Source: Prosthecobacter sp. (GTDB lineage: Bacteria; Verrucomicrobiota; Verrucomicrobiia; Verrucomicrobiales; Verrucomicrobiaceae). Taken from it: a DNA stretch of 64,000 nt. Where the stretch lies: NCBI RefSeq assembly GCF_020439865.1, contig NZ_JAGRPF010000033.1, positions 29,615 through 93,614 on the forward strand, given 5' to 3'. Both the position numbers and the translations under genes were made by a program. The notes below the pieces were generated by a model, which saw only the letters and a program-made list of their open reading frames with translations, was not told where the DNA came from and ran no database searches. Shown piece after piece: positions 1-7,961 of the stretch (position 1 is its first letter; the number at the start of each line of letters is the position of its first letter).

Positions 1-1271
1 CGCAGGCGCGGCAGCAGTGTTTCCGCACCGCCAATGGAATCGAGCACGCGCACGGCGGAGATGTTGAGCGAGTTGCCGAGCGCGTAGCGATACGTCATTG
101 GCCCGTAGCTGCGCAGCGAGTAGTTTTCAGGCCGGTAGGTGCCGCTGGCGGTGGTGAACTCGATCGGAAGATCGGCGACGATGCTCGCGGGCGTTGCACC
201 GCGCTCGAAGGCGATCTCATACGTGAACGGCTTCATCGCCGAGCCCGGTGAATGCGGCGCCCATGCGCCATTGAGCTGACCGCCGTCGCTGGCAAAGAAA
301 TCACGCGAGCCTGCGAGCGCGAGCACCGCGCCGGTGGCGTTGTCGATCACGACGACCGCGCCGTGACTCACATGACGGCCTTTGAGCGCATCGAGTCGCT
401 GCGCGATAATCGTTTCGACCTGCTGTTGCAACGTCGCATCGAGCGTCGTGCGGATCGTGGCGGCATTGGAATCTCCACGAAGCATTTCCACCGCATGTGG
501 AGCTTCAAATCCACCGCTGAAACGTTGCAGCACGATGTGTTGATCCAACGCGACGCGATGCTGTTCGTCACTGAGCCAGCCAAACACGTGCATTTGATCG
601 AGAATGCGCCGCTGCCGAGGCAGAACGGACTCCAGATTGCGAAACGGATTCAAACGCGCCGGCGATTGCGGCAGCGCGGCCAGCAGTGCGCATTCGGCAG
701 GCGTGAGATCGCCAAGCGGCTTGTGAAAGTAACCGGACGCGGCCGTCGCGGCTCCGGTCATGAGATTGCCAAAGGAGATGCGGTTCGCATAAGCCGCGAA
801 GACTTCCTCGCGACTCCATGACATCGCGAGATGACGCGCCTGCAGTGCTTCAACGAGCTTGATCCATAGCGTGCGCTTGCCGGTGCGCGGCGTGGTGTTC
901 TTGATGAGCTGCTGGTGAATCGTCGAGGCGCCGGAGACGACGTGTCCGCTGCGTGTGTTGTCACGCGCAGCGCGAGCGATGGCGAGCAGGTCGATGCCGC
1001 TGTGCGAGAAGAAGCGTTTGTCCTCCGCGGCGAGCAGTGCGTGCACCAGCGGCTGCGGAATCTCCGCAAACGTCACCGGCGGAGCCGAGCGGTTGCCGTT
1101 TTCATCGAGCAGATGCCGCAGCGGCGTGCCGTCGCGGGCGAGGTAGCGCGTGGAGGGCGTCGCGGGCTTCAACAACGCCTCCGGCAGCGGCACCAGCCAC
1201 GGAACACCCCACCAGCCGACCGCCGCAAGAGCGAACAGAGTCACGGAGAGGGCTTTCCAGCGTCGGCGCAT
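1..1271 (-). CDS. pbpC: Penicillin-binding protein 1C, 3' end outside the window
   Basis: Bifunctional peptidoglycan glycosyltransferase/transpeptidase of the inner membrane; 423 codons are present and the C-terminus runs off the left edge. The start at 1271 gives a short basic head (MRRRW) and one membrane helix. The GT51 domain is visible by its motifs EDKRFFSHSG and GASTIHQQLIKN, followed by the family pattern around YFHKPLGDLTPAECALLA. The transpeptidase domain begins after about residue 290, with the nucleophile motif in PGSAMKPF (SxxK) and NSLN (SxN); the KTG box would lie beyond the edge. Lack of a long UB2H-like region and the overall order fit class 1C rather than 1A or 1B. The 81 bases to the divergent pheA hold the promoters of both genes. 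Family call is secure, subclass fairly so. Confidence 0.88.
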   Translation of the reverse strand, partial: MRRRWKALSVTLFALAAVGWWGVPWLVPLPEALLKPATPSTRYLARDGTPLRHLLDENGNRSAPPVTFAEIPQPLVHALLAAEDKRFFSHSGIDLLAIARAARDNTRSGHVVSGASTIHQQLIKNTTPRTGKRTLWIKLVEALQARHLAMSWSREEVFAAYANRISFGNLMTGAATAASGYFHKPLGDLTPAECALLAALPQSPARLNPFRNLESVLPRQRRILDQMHVFGWLSDEQHRVALDQHIVLQRFSGGFEAPHAVEMLRGDSNAATIRTTLDATLQQQVETIIAQRLDALKGRHVSHGAVVVIDNATGAVLALAGSRDFFASDGGQLNGAWAPHSPGSAMKPFTYEIAFERGATPASIVADLPIEFTTASGTYRPENYSLRSYGPMTYRYALGNSLNISAVRVLDSIGGAETLLPRL

Positions 1272-1352
1272 GCGGAAAGGAACGCGAGGGCGTCGTGAAA
1301 TCCAGCGCGGTGTTCTTGACCGTGGGCGTCAGCAGCGGAGCATGCACGGCCC

Positions 1353-2186
1353 ATGAATCCGCCGACCACCATCGCCTGCCTCGGGCCTGAGGGGAGTTTC
1401 TCGCATCTGATCACGCAGATGCGCTTTCCCGGCGTGGCGGTCAGCCTGCGGGACAATGTGGGCGATGTGTTTGACTTCCTCGCGGCGAATCCCGACGCGC
1501 AGGGCATCGTGCCGATCGAGAATTCGTCCGGCGGCTTCATCATCGACACCGTGGATCGTCTCGTGGATGCACGGTGCGCGACGCACATCGTCGAGGAATT
1601 GACGCTGGATGTGAAACTGGCGCTGCTGGGCCGGGAAGGGGAGAAAATCGTTTCCATCCACTCGCACGCTATGCCGTTTTACCACGGCGATGAATGGCTG
1701 AAGACGCATTATCCCGACGTGAAGCGCGTCGTGGAACCGAGCACGGCCAAAGCGGCGGAAAAAGCCGCGATGACACCCGGTGCGGCGGCGATTGGTCCGC
1801 GCCAAAACGCAGAGCGGCATGCGTTGCAGATCCTGCATTTCCCCATCGCCGGCGAGGTGCCGAACATCACGCAGTTTTATCTCATCGGTCATGCGGCGAA
1901 CACGCCGTCGCTCGAACACAACCGCACGGCGCTCATTGTCGAGCTGCCGGACCGTCCGGGCAGCCTGTGCCGCTTCCTGACGCCGTTGAGCGAGAACGAG
2001 ATCAACATGAAGCGCCTCGAATCGCGCCCGATCCGAGGCCAGCCGAACAAGTATCGCTTCTACATCGAGATTGAAGGCTCCGAGGCCGATCCGCGCGTGC
2101 AGAAGGCGCTCGATCAAACCCGCGCCGACGGCGCGACGATCCGCAGTGTCGGCTCGTATTCGGCGGAGCGGAGATTTGAATCCTGA
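1353..2186 (+). CDS. pheA: Prephenate dehydratase with ACT domain
   Basis: Converts prephenate to phenylpyruvate in phenylalanine synthesis; 277 residues, monofunctional (no chorismate mutase part). The N-terminal glycine motif is GPEGSFS (11-17), the second catalytic-domain motif is PIENSSGG (54-61). A C-terminal ACT domain (about 188-270) carries ESRP (223-226), the phenylalanine-binding motif, so feedback inhibition is expected. Two conserved sites differ from the usual enzyme: the STEG-like stretch after IEN is SSGG, and the catalytic TRF motif is TQF at 173-175 (Thr and Phe kept, Arg replaced). The enzyme may therefore be a divergent lineage form. It is separated by 8 bases from the next gene, so cotranscription is likely. 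Confidence 0.9.
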   Translation: MNPPTTIACLGPEGSFSHLITQMRFPGVAVSLRDNVGDVFDFLAANPDAQGIVPIENSSGGFIIDTVDRLVDARCATHIVEELTLDVKLALLGREGEKIVSIHSHAMPFYHGDEWLKTHYPDVKRVVEPSTAKAAEKAAMTPGAAAIGPRQNAERHALQILHFPIAGEVPNITQFYLIGHAANTPSLEHNRTALIVELPDRPGSLCRFLTPLSENEINMKRLESRPIRGQPNKYRFYIEIEGSEADPRVQKALDQTRADGATIRSVGSYSAERRFES

Positions 2187-2194
2187 ACCAACCT

Positions 2195-3199
2195 ATGAAG
2201 AACATCATCACCTGCCTGCTGGCCTTGTCGGTCAGCCTCAATGCCGTCGAAACGATCTCGAAGCGTGCGAGCGAGATTGATCCGCGGGCGAAGGAGCATC
2301 CGGAGATCGATTTTGTATTCACGGACAAGAAGGGGAAGCCGCAGGACATGCAGAACGCGAGCGTGGACCTGCGCGTGAAGGCGCAAGGCAAGCTGGTGAT
2401 CTGGTTGATGGGCCACAACGCGGCGTTGTTCGAGCGGCTGAACAGCTACGGCCTGCACGCGATCCAGGTGCATTACGCGAACAAGTGGTTCGGCATCATT
2501 CCGGCGGCGCGACGCGATGATGGCAGGACTTTGGGCGACATCCGCCTCGAAGCGGCGACGGGCGAGGATCACAGCGACCTCGTGAGCATTCCCCAGCCGG
2601 ACGGGATGATGGAGCGCGCGTTTCAGTTCGTGAAATGGCTCGCGAAGGAGCATCCGGAAGGCAAGTGGAAGCAGTTTTTGAGCAAGGACGGCAAAGGACT
2701 GGACTGGGACAAGGTGATCGTGTCCGGTGCGTCGCATGGCGCGACGACCTCGGCGCGCTTTGCGAAGCATCAGAAGGTGGATCGCGTGGTGTGCTTCTGC
2801 GGGCCGCGTGACAACTACGAGAGCTGGCAATCGCTGCCCTCGGCGACGCCGGGGAACCGCATCTTCGGCTTCAGCCACGTGCTCGATGGCGGCTGGACAG
2901 GCGATCATTACTGCCGCTCGTGGGAGATGATGGGCCTGAACGATTTCGGACCGATCGTGAACGTGGACAAGAGCGCTCCGCCGTATGAAAACACGCGTCG
3001 GCTGATCACGGATGCCGATGTGAAGGGCGACGACAAACGTGCGCACGGCTCCGTGACGCCGGGCGGTTCCGCGGTGAAGGACAAGGACGGCAAATTCATC
3101 CACGAGGCCGTGTGGAAGTATCTTTTCAATCATCCCGTCGATCAAACCGGCACGCCGACAGCGCCTGATCCGGATTGTGTGAAGGATCAGAAGAAATAA
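2195..3199 (+). CDS. Secreted alpha/beta-hydrolase-like protein (BPSS1187-type)
   Basis: A 334-residue protein with a cleavable signal peptide (first ~17 residues, MKNIITCLLALSVSLNA). The central part has a nucleophile-elbow motif GASHG near residue 180 preceded by a hydrophobic strand (VIVSG), and later acidic and histidine residues that could complete a triad (GWTGDH, and AHGS near the end). This is the arrangement of alpha/beta hydrolases, and the overall sequence resembles the BPSS1187 family seen in Verrucomicrobiota and Planctomycetota. The substrate is unknown. It follows pheA by 8 bases and precedes a secreted DUF1080 protein by 43 bases, which suggests a role in the periplasm or outside the cell rather than in phenylalanine synthesis. 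Confidence 0.7.
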   Translation: MKNIITCLLALSVSLNAVETISKRASEIDPRAKEHPEIDFVFTDKKGKPQDMQNASVDLRVKAQGKLVIWLMGHNAALFERLNSYGLHAIQVHYANKWFGIIPAARRDDGRTLGDIRLEAATGEDHSDLVSIPQPDGMMERAFQFVKWLAKEHPEGKWKQFLSKDGKGLDWDKVIVSGASHGATTSARFAKHQKVDRVVCFCGPRDNYESWQSLPSATPGNRIFGFSHVLDGGWTGDHYCRSWEMMGLNDFGPIVNVDKSAPPYENTRRLITDADVKGDDKRAHGSVTPGGSAVKDKDGKFIHEAVWKYLFNHPVDQTGTPTAPDPDCVKDQKK

Positions 3200-3242
3200 C
3201 CCCGTTTCACCCCGCCCCAATCTACCTCCAACCCGCCTGCTT

Positions 3243-4214
3243 ATGTTCCTCTCGATTCGCTCCCTCTCCGTCGCCGCCGTGTTCAGCCTCGGCGCTGTTT
3301 TGAATGCTGCTGACAATCCCTTCATCGGCCGCTGGGCGCTGACGATTCCAGGCGGCGGCGCAGGCTGGCTCGGCGTTGAGGAGAAAGATGGCGCCCTGAG
3401 CTCCAGCGTCCTGTGGGGCGGCGGCAGCGTGGTGCCGACGACGAGCACGAAGGTCGATGGCGACACTTTGATCGTGATTCGCGAGCAGAAGAACAAGGAA
3501 GGCAAGGTCACGACGGAAACGATCACGGCGAAAGTCGAAGGTGACGCCTTGAAACTGACAACCGCGAAGAAGAATCCCGCTGGCAAGGCCATGGGCGAGC
3601 CCGCCGAGTTCACCGGCAAGCGCATTCCCGATGTGCCCCCGGCACCGGATCTCTCGAAGGTGAAGTATGGCGAGCCGATCCAGCTTCTGAACGGCAAGGA
3701 TCTGACCGGCTGGAGCTTGATCAAATCCACCGACAACGGCTGGAGCGTGGTGGACGGCGTGCTGCAAAACCGCGTGTCGAAAGAGAAGGGCAAGCATTTC
3801 GGCAATCTGCGCACCGACGCGGAGTTCGAGGACTTCAACTTGAAGACCGAAGTGCGCACCCAAGAAGGCAGCAACAGCGGCATCTATCTGCGCGGCGTAT
3901 ACGAGGTGCAGATCATGGAGAGCTTTGGCAAACCGCTCGATTCGCATCACATGGGCGCGCTTTACAGCCGCATCACGCCGAGCGTGAACGCCGAGAAGCC
4001 GATCGGCGAGTGGCAGACGCTCGACATCACCTTGGTGGACCGCCACCTGACCGTGATCCTGAACGGCAAGACGATCATCGACAACCAGCCTGTGCTCGGC
4101 TGCACCGGCGGTGCGCTGACCAGCGACGAGTTCAAGCCCGGTCCGATCTTCCTGCAAGGCGACCACACCAACGTGGACTACCGCAACATGGTGCTGCGTC
4201 CGGTGGTGAAGTGA
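3243..4214 (+). CDS. Secreted DUF1080 (3-keto-disaccharide hydrolase-type) protein
   Basis: A 323-residue exported protein. A signal peptide ends near residue 21 (LNAADNPF). Residues about 22-120 form a small beta-rich domain of unknown function. Residues about 140-323 are a DUF1080 domain: it opens with IQLLNGKDLTGW, has the core SNSGIYLRGVYEVQIMES, then GEWQTLDITLVDRHLTVILNG and ends in a strand with PIFLQGDH. DUF1080 proteins have a concanavalin-like jelly roll, and some act on 3-keto-glycosides; whether this one is an enzyme or a glycan-binding protein cannot be told here. It ends 23 bases before a strong hairpin terminator. Two other related jelly-roll proteins lie at 19660 and 60526. 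Confidence 0.85.
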   Translation: MFLSIRSLSVAAVFSLGAVLNAADNPFIGRWALTIPGGGAGWLGVEEKDGALSSSVLWGGGSVVPTTSTKVDGDTLIVIREQKNKEGKVTTETITAKVEGDALKLTTAKKNPAGKAMGEPAEFTGKRIPDVPPAPDLSKVKYGEPIQLLNGKDLTGWSLIKSTDNGWSVVDGVLQNRVSKEKGKHFGNLRTDAEFEDFNLKTEVRTQEGSNSGIYLRGVYEVQIMESFGKPLDSHHMGALYSRITPSVNAEKPIGEWQTLDITLVDRHLTVILNGKTIIDNQPVLGCTGGALTSDEFKPGPIFLQGDHTNVDYRNMVLRPVVK

Positions 4215-4236
4215 AGCGCGGCTGGGTGTTTGTTTG

Positions 4237-4268
4237 AGCGGGGCCAAATCCGGCCCCGCTTTTGTTTT
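4237..4268. terminator. Bidirectional intrinsic terminator
   Basis: A perfect 9-bp stem (AGCGGGGCC with GGCCCCGCT) and 6-base loop at 4237-4260 is followed by TTTGTTTT on the + strand. It stands between the converging DUF1080 gene and the FHA-LuxR gene, whose stop codon lies within the T-rich tail. Confidence 0.85.
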
Positions 4269-5148
4269 ACGCGCCGAGGCGTTCTTGAACGGTCTTGATG
4301 GCCTTCAGCCGGTTGTCCACGCCGAGCTTTTTGAAAATGTGTTCGTTGTGTCGGTTCGCGGTGTGCAGCGTGACATCGAGGATCTGGGCGATCTCGGCAT
4401 TGCTCTTGCCCTCGCAGATCCAGTGCATTACCTCGGCCTCCCGTTCGGTCAGCCCGAGCATCCTCAGGCGATCCATGGAGACCTTGGCGGATTCCTCCCG
4501 CACCAGCAGGAAATAGCGGTCGTCCTTGCAGCGGGCCAGGGAGATGACGATGCGGCGGTTTTCGTGCTGTATCTCCAGGGCGGGAAAACTCTTTTCGGTC
4601 CTGTCAGCGAGCCGTTCCAGCCACTGGCGCACCGATGGGGGAAGGATGTAGTAAACGGCGCCGGGAGCACGCTCCAGCGCCTTGCCAAAGAACCAGTGGG
4701 CTGCCTTGTCACCTTCAAGAATCTCCCCTTTTTCCGAGGCGATGAGAAGTTCGCAAACCACAGCCTGGGGGGATGAATCATCCGGGGCGTGCACCGCGAA
4801 CTGCGTGGTTTTGCCCACGATCGAACTGTGGTGGGGAGGGGACTGGTCGGAATTGTAGAAAGTCAGGCGCTGGTTGGCGATGCGGATCTCATCCCCGTCC
4901 CGCAGGCGACGGGCGCTGGTGAGACGCAGCCCGTTGACATTGACTCCATTACGGCTGCCCAGGTCGTTGATCCACCAGTCGTTGTTCAGCCTCATGAGCA
5001 CGGCGTGGCGGCGGGAGGCCTGGACATTGTTGATCGGAATGTCGTTGTCCGAGCGCCGTCCGATGAAGCAAGGGCCTGCCAGCAGGTGCACACCTCCACT
5101 CCATTTCAGACAGGCTGGTTGATCCGTCAGACCGCAGTTCACTGGCAT
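4267..5148 (-). CDS. FHA-domain LuxR-type transcriptional regulator
   Basis: A one-protein combination of a phosphothreonine-binding FHA domain and a LuxR-family helix-turn-helix. With the start at 5148 it has 293 residues; the frame is open up to 5406 (extra 86 residues without recognisable features), and no ribosome site decides between them. The FHA domain spans roughly residues 15-95 with the motifs FIGRRSDNDI, SRRHAVL and NDLGSRNGVNVNG. The C-terminus is a typical GerE/LuxR domain: LGLTEREAEVMHWICEGKSN, then EIAQILDVTLHTANRHNEHI. A central ~100 residues (ERAPGAVYYILPPSVRQWLE) are not recognised. No receiver domain is present, so the input is expected to be a phosphothreonine protein, perhaps from Ser/Thr kinases such as those at 47-56 kb; that link is inference. 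Confidence 0.82.
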   Translation of the reverse strand: MPVNCGLTDQPACLKWSGGVHLLAGPCFIGRRSDNDIPINNVQASRRHAVLMRLNNDWWINDLGSRNGVNVNGLRLTSARRLRDGDEIRIANQRLTFYNSDQSPPHHSSIVGKTTQFAVHAPDDSSPQAVVCELLIASEKGEILEGDKAAHWFFGKALERAPGAVYYILPPSVRQWLERLADRTEKSFPALEIQHENRRIVISLARCKDDRYFLLVREESAKVSMDRLRMLGLTEREAEVMHWICEGKSNAEIAQILDVTLHTANRHNEHIFKKLGVDNRLKAIKTVQERLGA

Positions 5149-5577
5149 GGAGGCAATTTTGAGCAGGAGCGACGGATATGCAACGGGGCCGAAAAAAAGT
5201 TGGCCGTATTGGCAGGTCTGCCAATAGCGCGTTTTTCCATTTGGGTCCAGCGTCAGGGTCTCACCCTTCATTTGTGTCATGAAAACCGACGTATTGGACC
5301 CCTTCCAGGCACTGCCCGCGAGAGCGTGCGTTGCCTCAGGATGTGAATCCGCCAGACTTCCCAGTTCCCCTGCGGACGTTCCGAACGCCAGGCGTCCGTT
5401 TTGCATGCTTTGTGTTCATTGCCCCAAGTGCTTGGAGAGCCCTCATACGGTCACCTGCGAACTTTGCGCAGGGTGCCAGGCATGCTCGCTTCATGGACGG
5501 GGAGGGCAATAGGGGGAGTTTTTTGTCAGGACGCTGTGGCGGGGTTCGTTTAATCTACCGAACAACCAAACACCGCT
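5149..5577. other. Gene-poor stretch between divergent genes
   Basis: About 430 bases without a confident gene. It contains a possible N-terminal extension of the FHA-LuxR frame (minus strand, to 5406) and, on the + strand at 5405-5512, a 35-codon frame unusually rich in cysteine pairs. Promoters for the two divergent genes should lie here, but I could not identify convincing -35/-10 pairs. Confidence 0.5.
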
Positions 5578-6018
5578 ATGAACACGATCCCTGAACCTCA
5601 ACGAGGACAGGTGGCCTCGTTTCAGCAAGTTGCCACCGCCCACAACGCCGAAGCGCGTTTCGTCACCCGCAATCTTCACCGCGTCTGGCAGTTCCGCCGG
5701 ATGCAGGCCACGTTTCTGAGGCCTTTCAGGAGAGCCATCCGTCCGCTGCTTGTCTGGCTGAGACAGGAGCACGTCTTCGTCAAAAGCGGCCAGCAAGGCG
5801 CCCCGCCCGTCGGCCTGAAACTCCGGCATTTTGGCTGGGAGACCATCGCGCTGTCCTCCGTCCTCGCCCCGCTTGCCTTCATCATGCTGCTGCCGTTGCT
5901 GATCCTCATTTTCCCGGTGGCCGTGCTGATTGGCCTGGCCGGTGTGGTGGCATCGTCACTGCAGACGGACGCCGAAGACCTGGAGCACCACTCCTTGACG
6001 TGGCACGCGATCCATTGA
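5578..6018 (+). CDS. Small membrane protein of unknown function
   Basis: A 146-residue protein I do not recognise. The first ~85 residues are basic and polar with many arginines (RFVTRNLHRVWQFRRM, LRPFRRAIRPLLVWLRQEH), suggesting a cytoplasmic, membrane-hugging segment. Residues about 90-130 are strongly hydrophobic (IALSSVLAPLAFIMLLPLLI and on to VLIGLAGVVASSL), long enough for one long or two short membrane helices. A short acidic tail follows. Convergent with the TVP38-type gene downstream (18 bases apart). The frame has good GC3 bias and no competing frame, so it is likely real. Confidence 0.6.
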   Translation: MNTIPEPQRGQVASFQQVATAHNAEARFVTRNLHRVWQFRRMQATFLRPFRRAIRPLLVWLRQEHVFVKSGQQGAPPVGLKLRHFGWETIALSSVLAPLAFIMLLPLLILIFPVAVLIGLAGVVASSLQTDAEDLEHHSLTWHAIH

Positions 6019-6036
6019 GCGGCTTTCCAGGCGGCT

Positions 6037-6777
6037 TCAGCCGTTCCGATGCTTTTTCATCACGCGATAGACCAGCCAGGCGGCGATGTTGATCACCGCC
6101 ATCGCGGCCAGCAACTGCGTGAAGGTGGTCGCGAGGCTGCCTTTACCCAGACCGCTGCCCACGAGGCTGAACGCCACATTGAGCGGCAGGTAGCCCAGCG
6201 CGGTGCCCAGTAGGAAGCGGGTGTGCTTCACAGGCGTCATGCCCAGCAGTACGTTCAATACCAGACCGGGCACCATCAACTGGCGCACCCAGAACACCCG
6301 CAGGACGGAGGGCTTCTTCAGCAGTTTCTTTAGCCACGGCCATTTCTCCGCCCGCGATTCCGCCGCACGGCGGAAGCCGTGACGTGACAATACGAAGGCG
6401 CCATACGACCCAAGCGTGGACGCCACCAGCGAGAGCACCAAGCCCTCGCCAAAGCCAAAAACCAGTCCTGCGGCGGCGCACAGAGGAAGACGAGGCACAC
6501 CGAGCATCACGCTGCCGGCGCAGGCCGCCATGAAGATCGCATGCGCGCCCCAGCCAAAATCATGCACCAGCGTTTTCCAGGTCTGCACGTTTGTGATCCA
6601 GGCCCTGAGCGGCGTGAAGTGCGCCAGTGCCATGAAGGCGGCCACCACCAGCACGGCCAGCAGCACCTGACGAGTCTCCTTGCCCAGGGCGCGCGAAGTC
6701 TCCTGCTCCACCTCGACGGCGGTCGAGGCATCAAGTTCTTCGGGCTCTGGCGCGAAATCGTCGGCGGGCTCCATCAT
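6037..6777 (-). CDS. TVP38/TMEM64 (SNARE-associated/DedA-superfamily) membrane protein
   Basis: A 246-residue integral membrane protein. The start at 6777 overlaps the stop of the upstream PQQ gene as ATGA, indicating translational coupling; an in-frame ATG at 6789 is also possible. After an acidic cytoplasmic head there are about six hydrophobic segments. The family core is visible in GVPRLPLCAAAGLVFGFGEG followed by a helix with GSYGAFVLSRHG, then a reentrant-like section (FWVRQLMVPGLVLNVLLGMT) and KHTRFLLGTALGYLPLNVAF. Members of this superfamily have been linked to lipid scrambling or undecaprenyl phosphate transport; the substrate here is not known. Its tie to an exported propeller gene suggests envelope maintenance. 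Confidence 0.82.
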   Translation of the reverse strand: MMEPADDFAPEPEELDASTAVEVEQETSRALGKETRQVLLAVLVVAAFMALAHFTPLRAWITNVQTWKTLVHDFGWGAHAIFMAACAGSVMLGVPRLPLCAAAGLVFGFGEGLVLSLVASTLGSYGAFVLSRHGFRRAAESRAEKWPWLKKLLKKPSVLRVFWVRQLMVPGLVLNVLLGMTPVKHTRFLLGTALGYLPLNVAFSLVGSGLGKGSLATTFTQLLAAMAVINIAAWLVYRVMKKHRNG

Positions 6778-7946
6778 TGCAGCTTCCACAGTTTCGCGTC
6801 GCTGCGCACATAAACGGCGCCGCCTGAAATCGCGGGTGTCGAGAGCACTGTCTCTTTGAGCTCGATCTCCTGAACGACTTTACCTTCGGGAGCTTCAGGA
6901 TCGATCGCCTGGAAAATACCACGTTCGTTCACGACGTAGATGCGTTTGCCGGCGGCCACGGGCGATCCGCTGAACGGCCCCTTCATGCGCAGCTTCCAAA
7001 GCTCATCCCCATTCTTGAGGCTCGCCTTGATCAGCACGCCCGCGCCATTCACGACGTAGATGTAATCGCCCAGCACCAGCGGACTCGCCGTGCCCGGGTT
7101 CAGCTTCTCATTGCGCCAGAGCTGCGTCACGGAACCCTTCTCGGGCGCGAGTGCCGTGATGCCGTGGGATACCGCATACAGAGCGTCACCCGTCACCACA
7201 CTCGAAGGGATTGTGCTCGCTCCGTCCTCGTAGTTCCACATCGTCTTCCCGGTTGCAGGCTCCACGCCGAGGATGCCCTTGCTTGACTGCAAAGCCACCG
7301 CGCCCTTCCAAAGCGTCGCGCTGGACCAGTTCGCCGCCTTCGGGCGTTCCAGCTTCCACTTATTGCATCCCGTGGCCACGTCGAGACCGGCTGCGAAGGA
7401 CTCGCTGTCGTTCTCGCTCTGCACCACCAGGGTTCCATCGATCACCACCGGTGACTGCGACATGCCGAGGCTGTTGCTTGCGTTCGGATAATCAAAGGTC
7501 AGGCCGCGGAGCCACAGCAGATTGCCGTCGAGATCGAAAGCGAACAGGTCGTTGGAAGAAAACAACGCGAAGACGCGGTCACCATCACTGCACGGCGTGT
7601 TGGCGGCCACGCAGGTCTTGTTGTGCGACATCGTGCGACCCGTCGCACGCATCGCACGCTCCCAGCGCTTCGAACCATCCGAAGCGTTGAAGCAAAACAC
7701 GTGCAGCGTCTCCTGGCCTGGTCCGCTGGAGCAGGTCACGAAGACTTTGTCACCGACGATGATCGGCGCCGAAAGCCCGCGACCTGGCAGATCTGCCGTC
7801 CACGCGATTTTGAGATCGTCCGCGGGTGCTTTTGCGTCAGTGGAAACCGCTGTGGCATTGGGGCCGCGGAATTGCAGCCAGTCTGCCTGCGCCATGCCAG
7901 CGCTGATCACGAGAAAGAGGCCAATCGAGAGAGTCTTCATAATCAA
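6774..7946 (-). CDS. Exported PQQ-like beta-propeller protein
   Basis: A 390-residue protein with a signal peptide (MIMKTLSIGLFLVISAGMAQ then ADW). The mature part has successive blades of the PQQ/BamB type: LQFRGPNATAVS, KIAWTADLPGRGLSAPIIVG, LHVFCFNASDGSKRWER, ALYAVSHGITALAP, NGDELWKLRMKGPFSGSPVA and others. The opening WLQFRGPN motif is shared with the propeller at 9145 and is very common in Planctomycetota and Verrucomicrobiota. Cofactor residues for a true quinoprotein dehydrogenase are not evident, so a structural or binding role is more likely than catalysis. It is coupled to the TVP38-type gene by ATGA and follows a secreted protein gene by 15 bases. Confidence 0.82.
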   Translation of the reverse strand: MIMKTLSIGLFLVISAGMAQADWLQFRGPNATAVSTDAKAPADDLKIAWTADLPGRGLSAPIIVGDKVFVTCSSGPGQETLHVFCFNASDGSKRWERAMRATGRTMSHNKTCVAANTPCSDGDRVFALFSSNDLFAFDLDGNLLWLRGLTFDYPNASNSLGMSQSPVVIDGTLVVQSENDSESFAAGLDVATGCNKWKLERPKAANWSSATLWKGAVALQSSKGILGVEPATGKTMWNYEDGASTIPSSVVTGDALYAVSHGITALAPEKGSVTQLWRNEKLNPGTASPLVLGDYIYVVNGAGVLIKASLKNGDELWKLRMKGPFSGSPVAAGKRIYVVNERGIFQAIDPEAPEGKVVQEIELKETVLSTPAISGGAVYVRSDAKLWKLQ

Positions 7947-7961
7947 TTCAGGTCGTTAAAA

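Noticed and set aside
2114..3883. Minus-strand 589-codon frame opposite two + strand genes
   Set aside because: Arginine/histidine-rich translation typical of a shadow frame; the + strand genes have signal peptides and family motifs.
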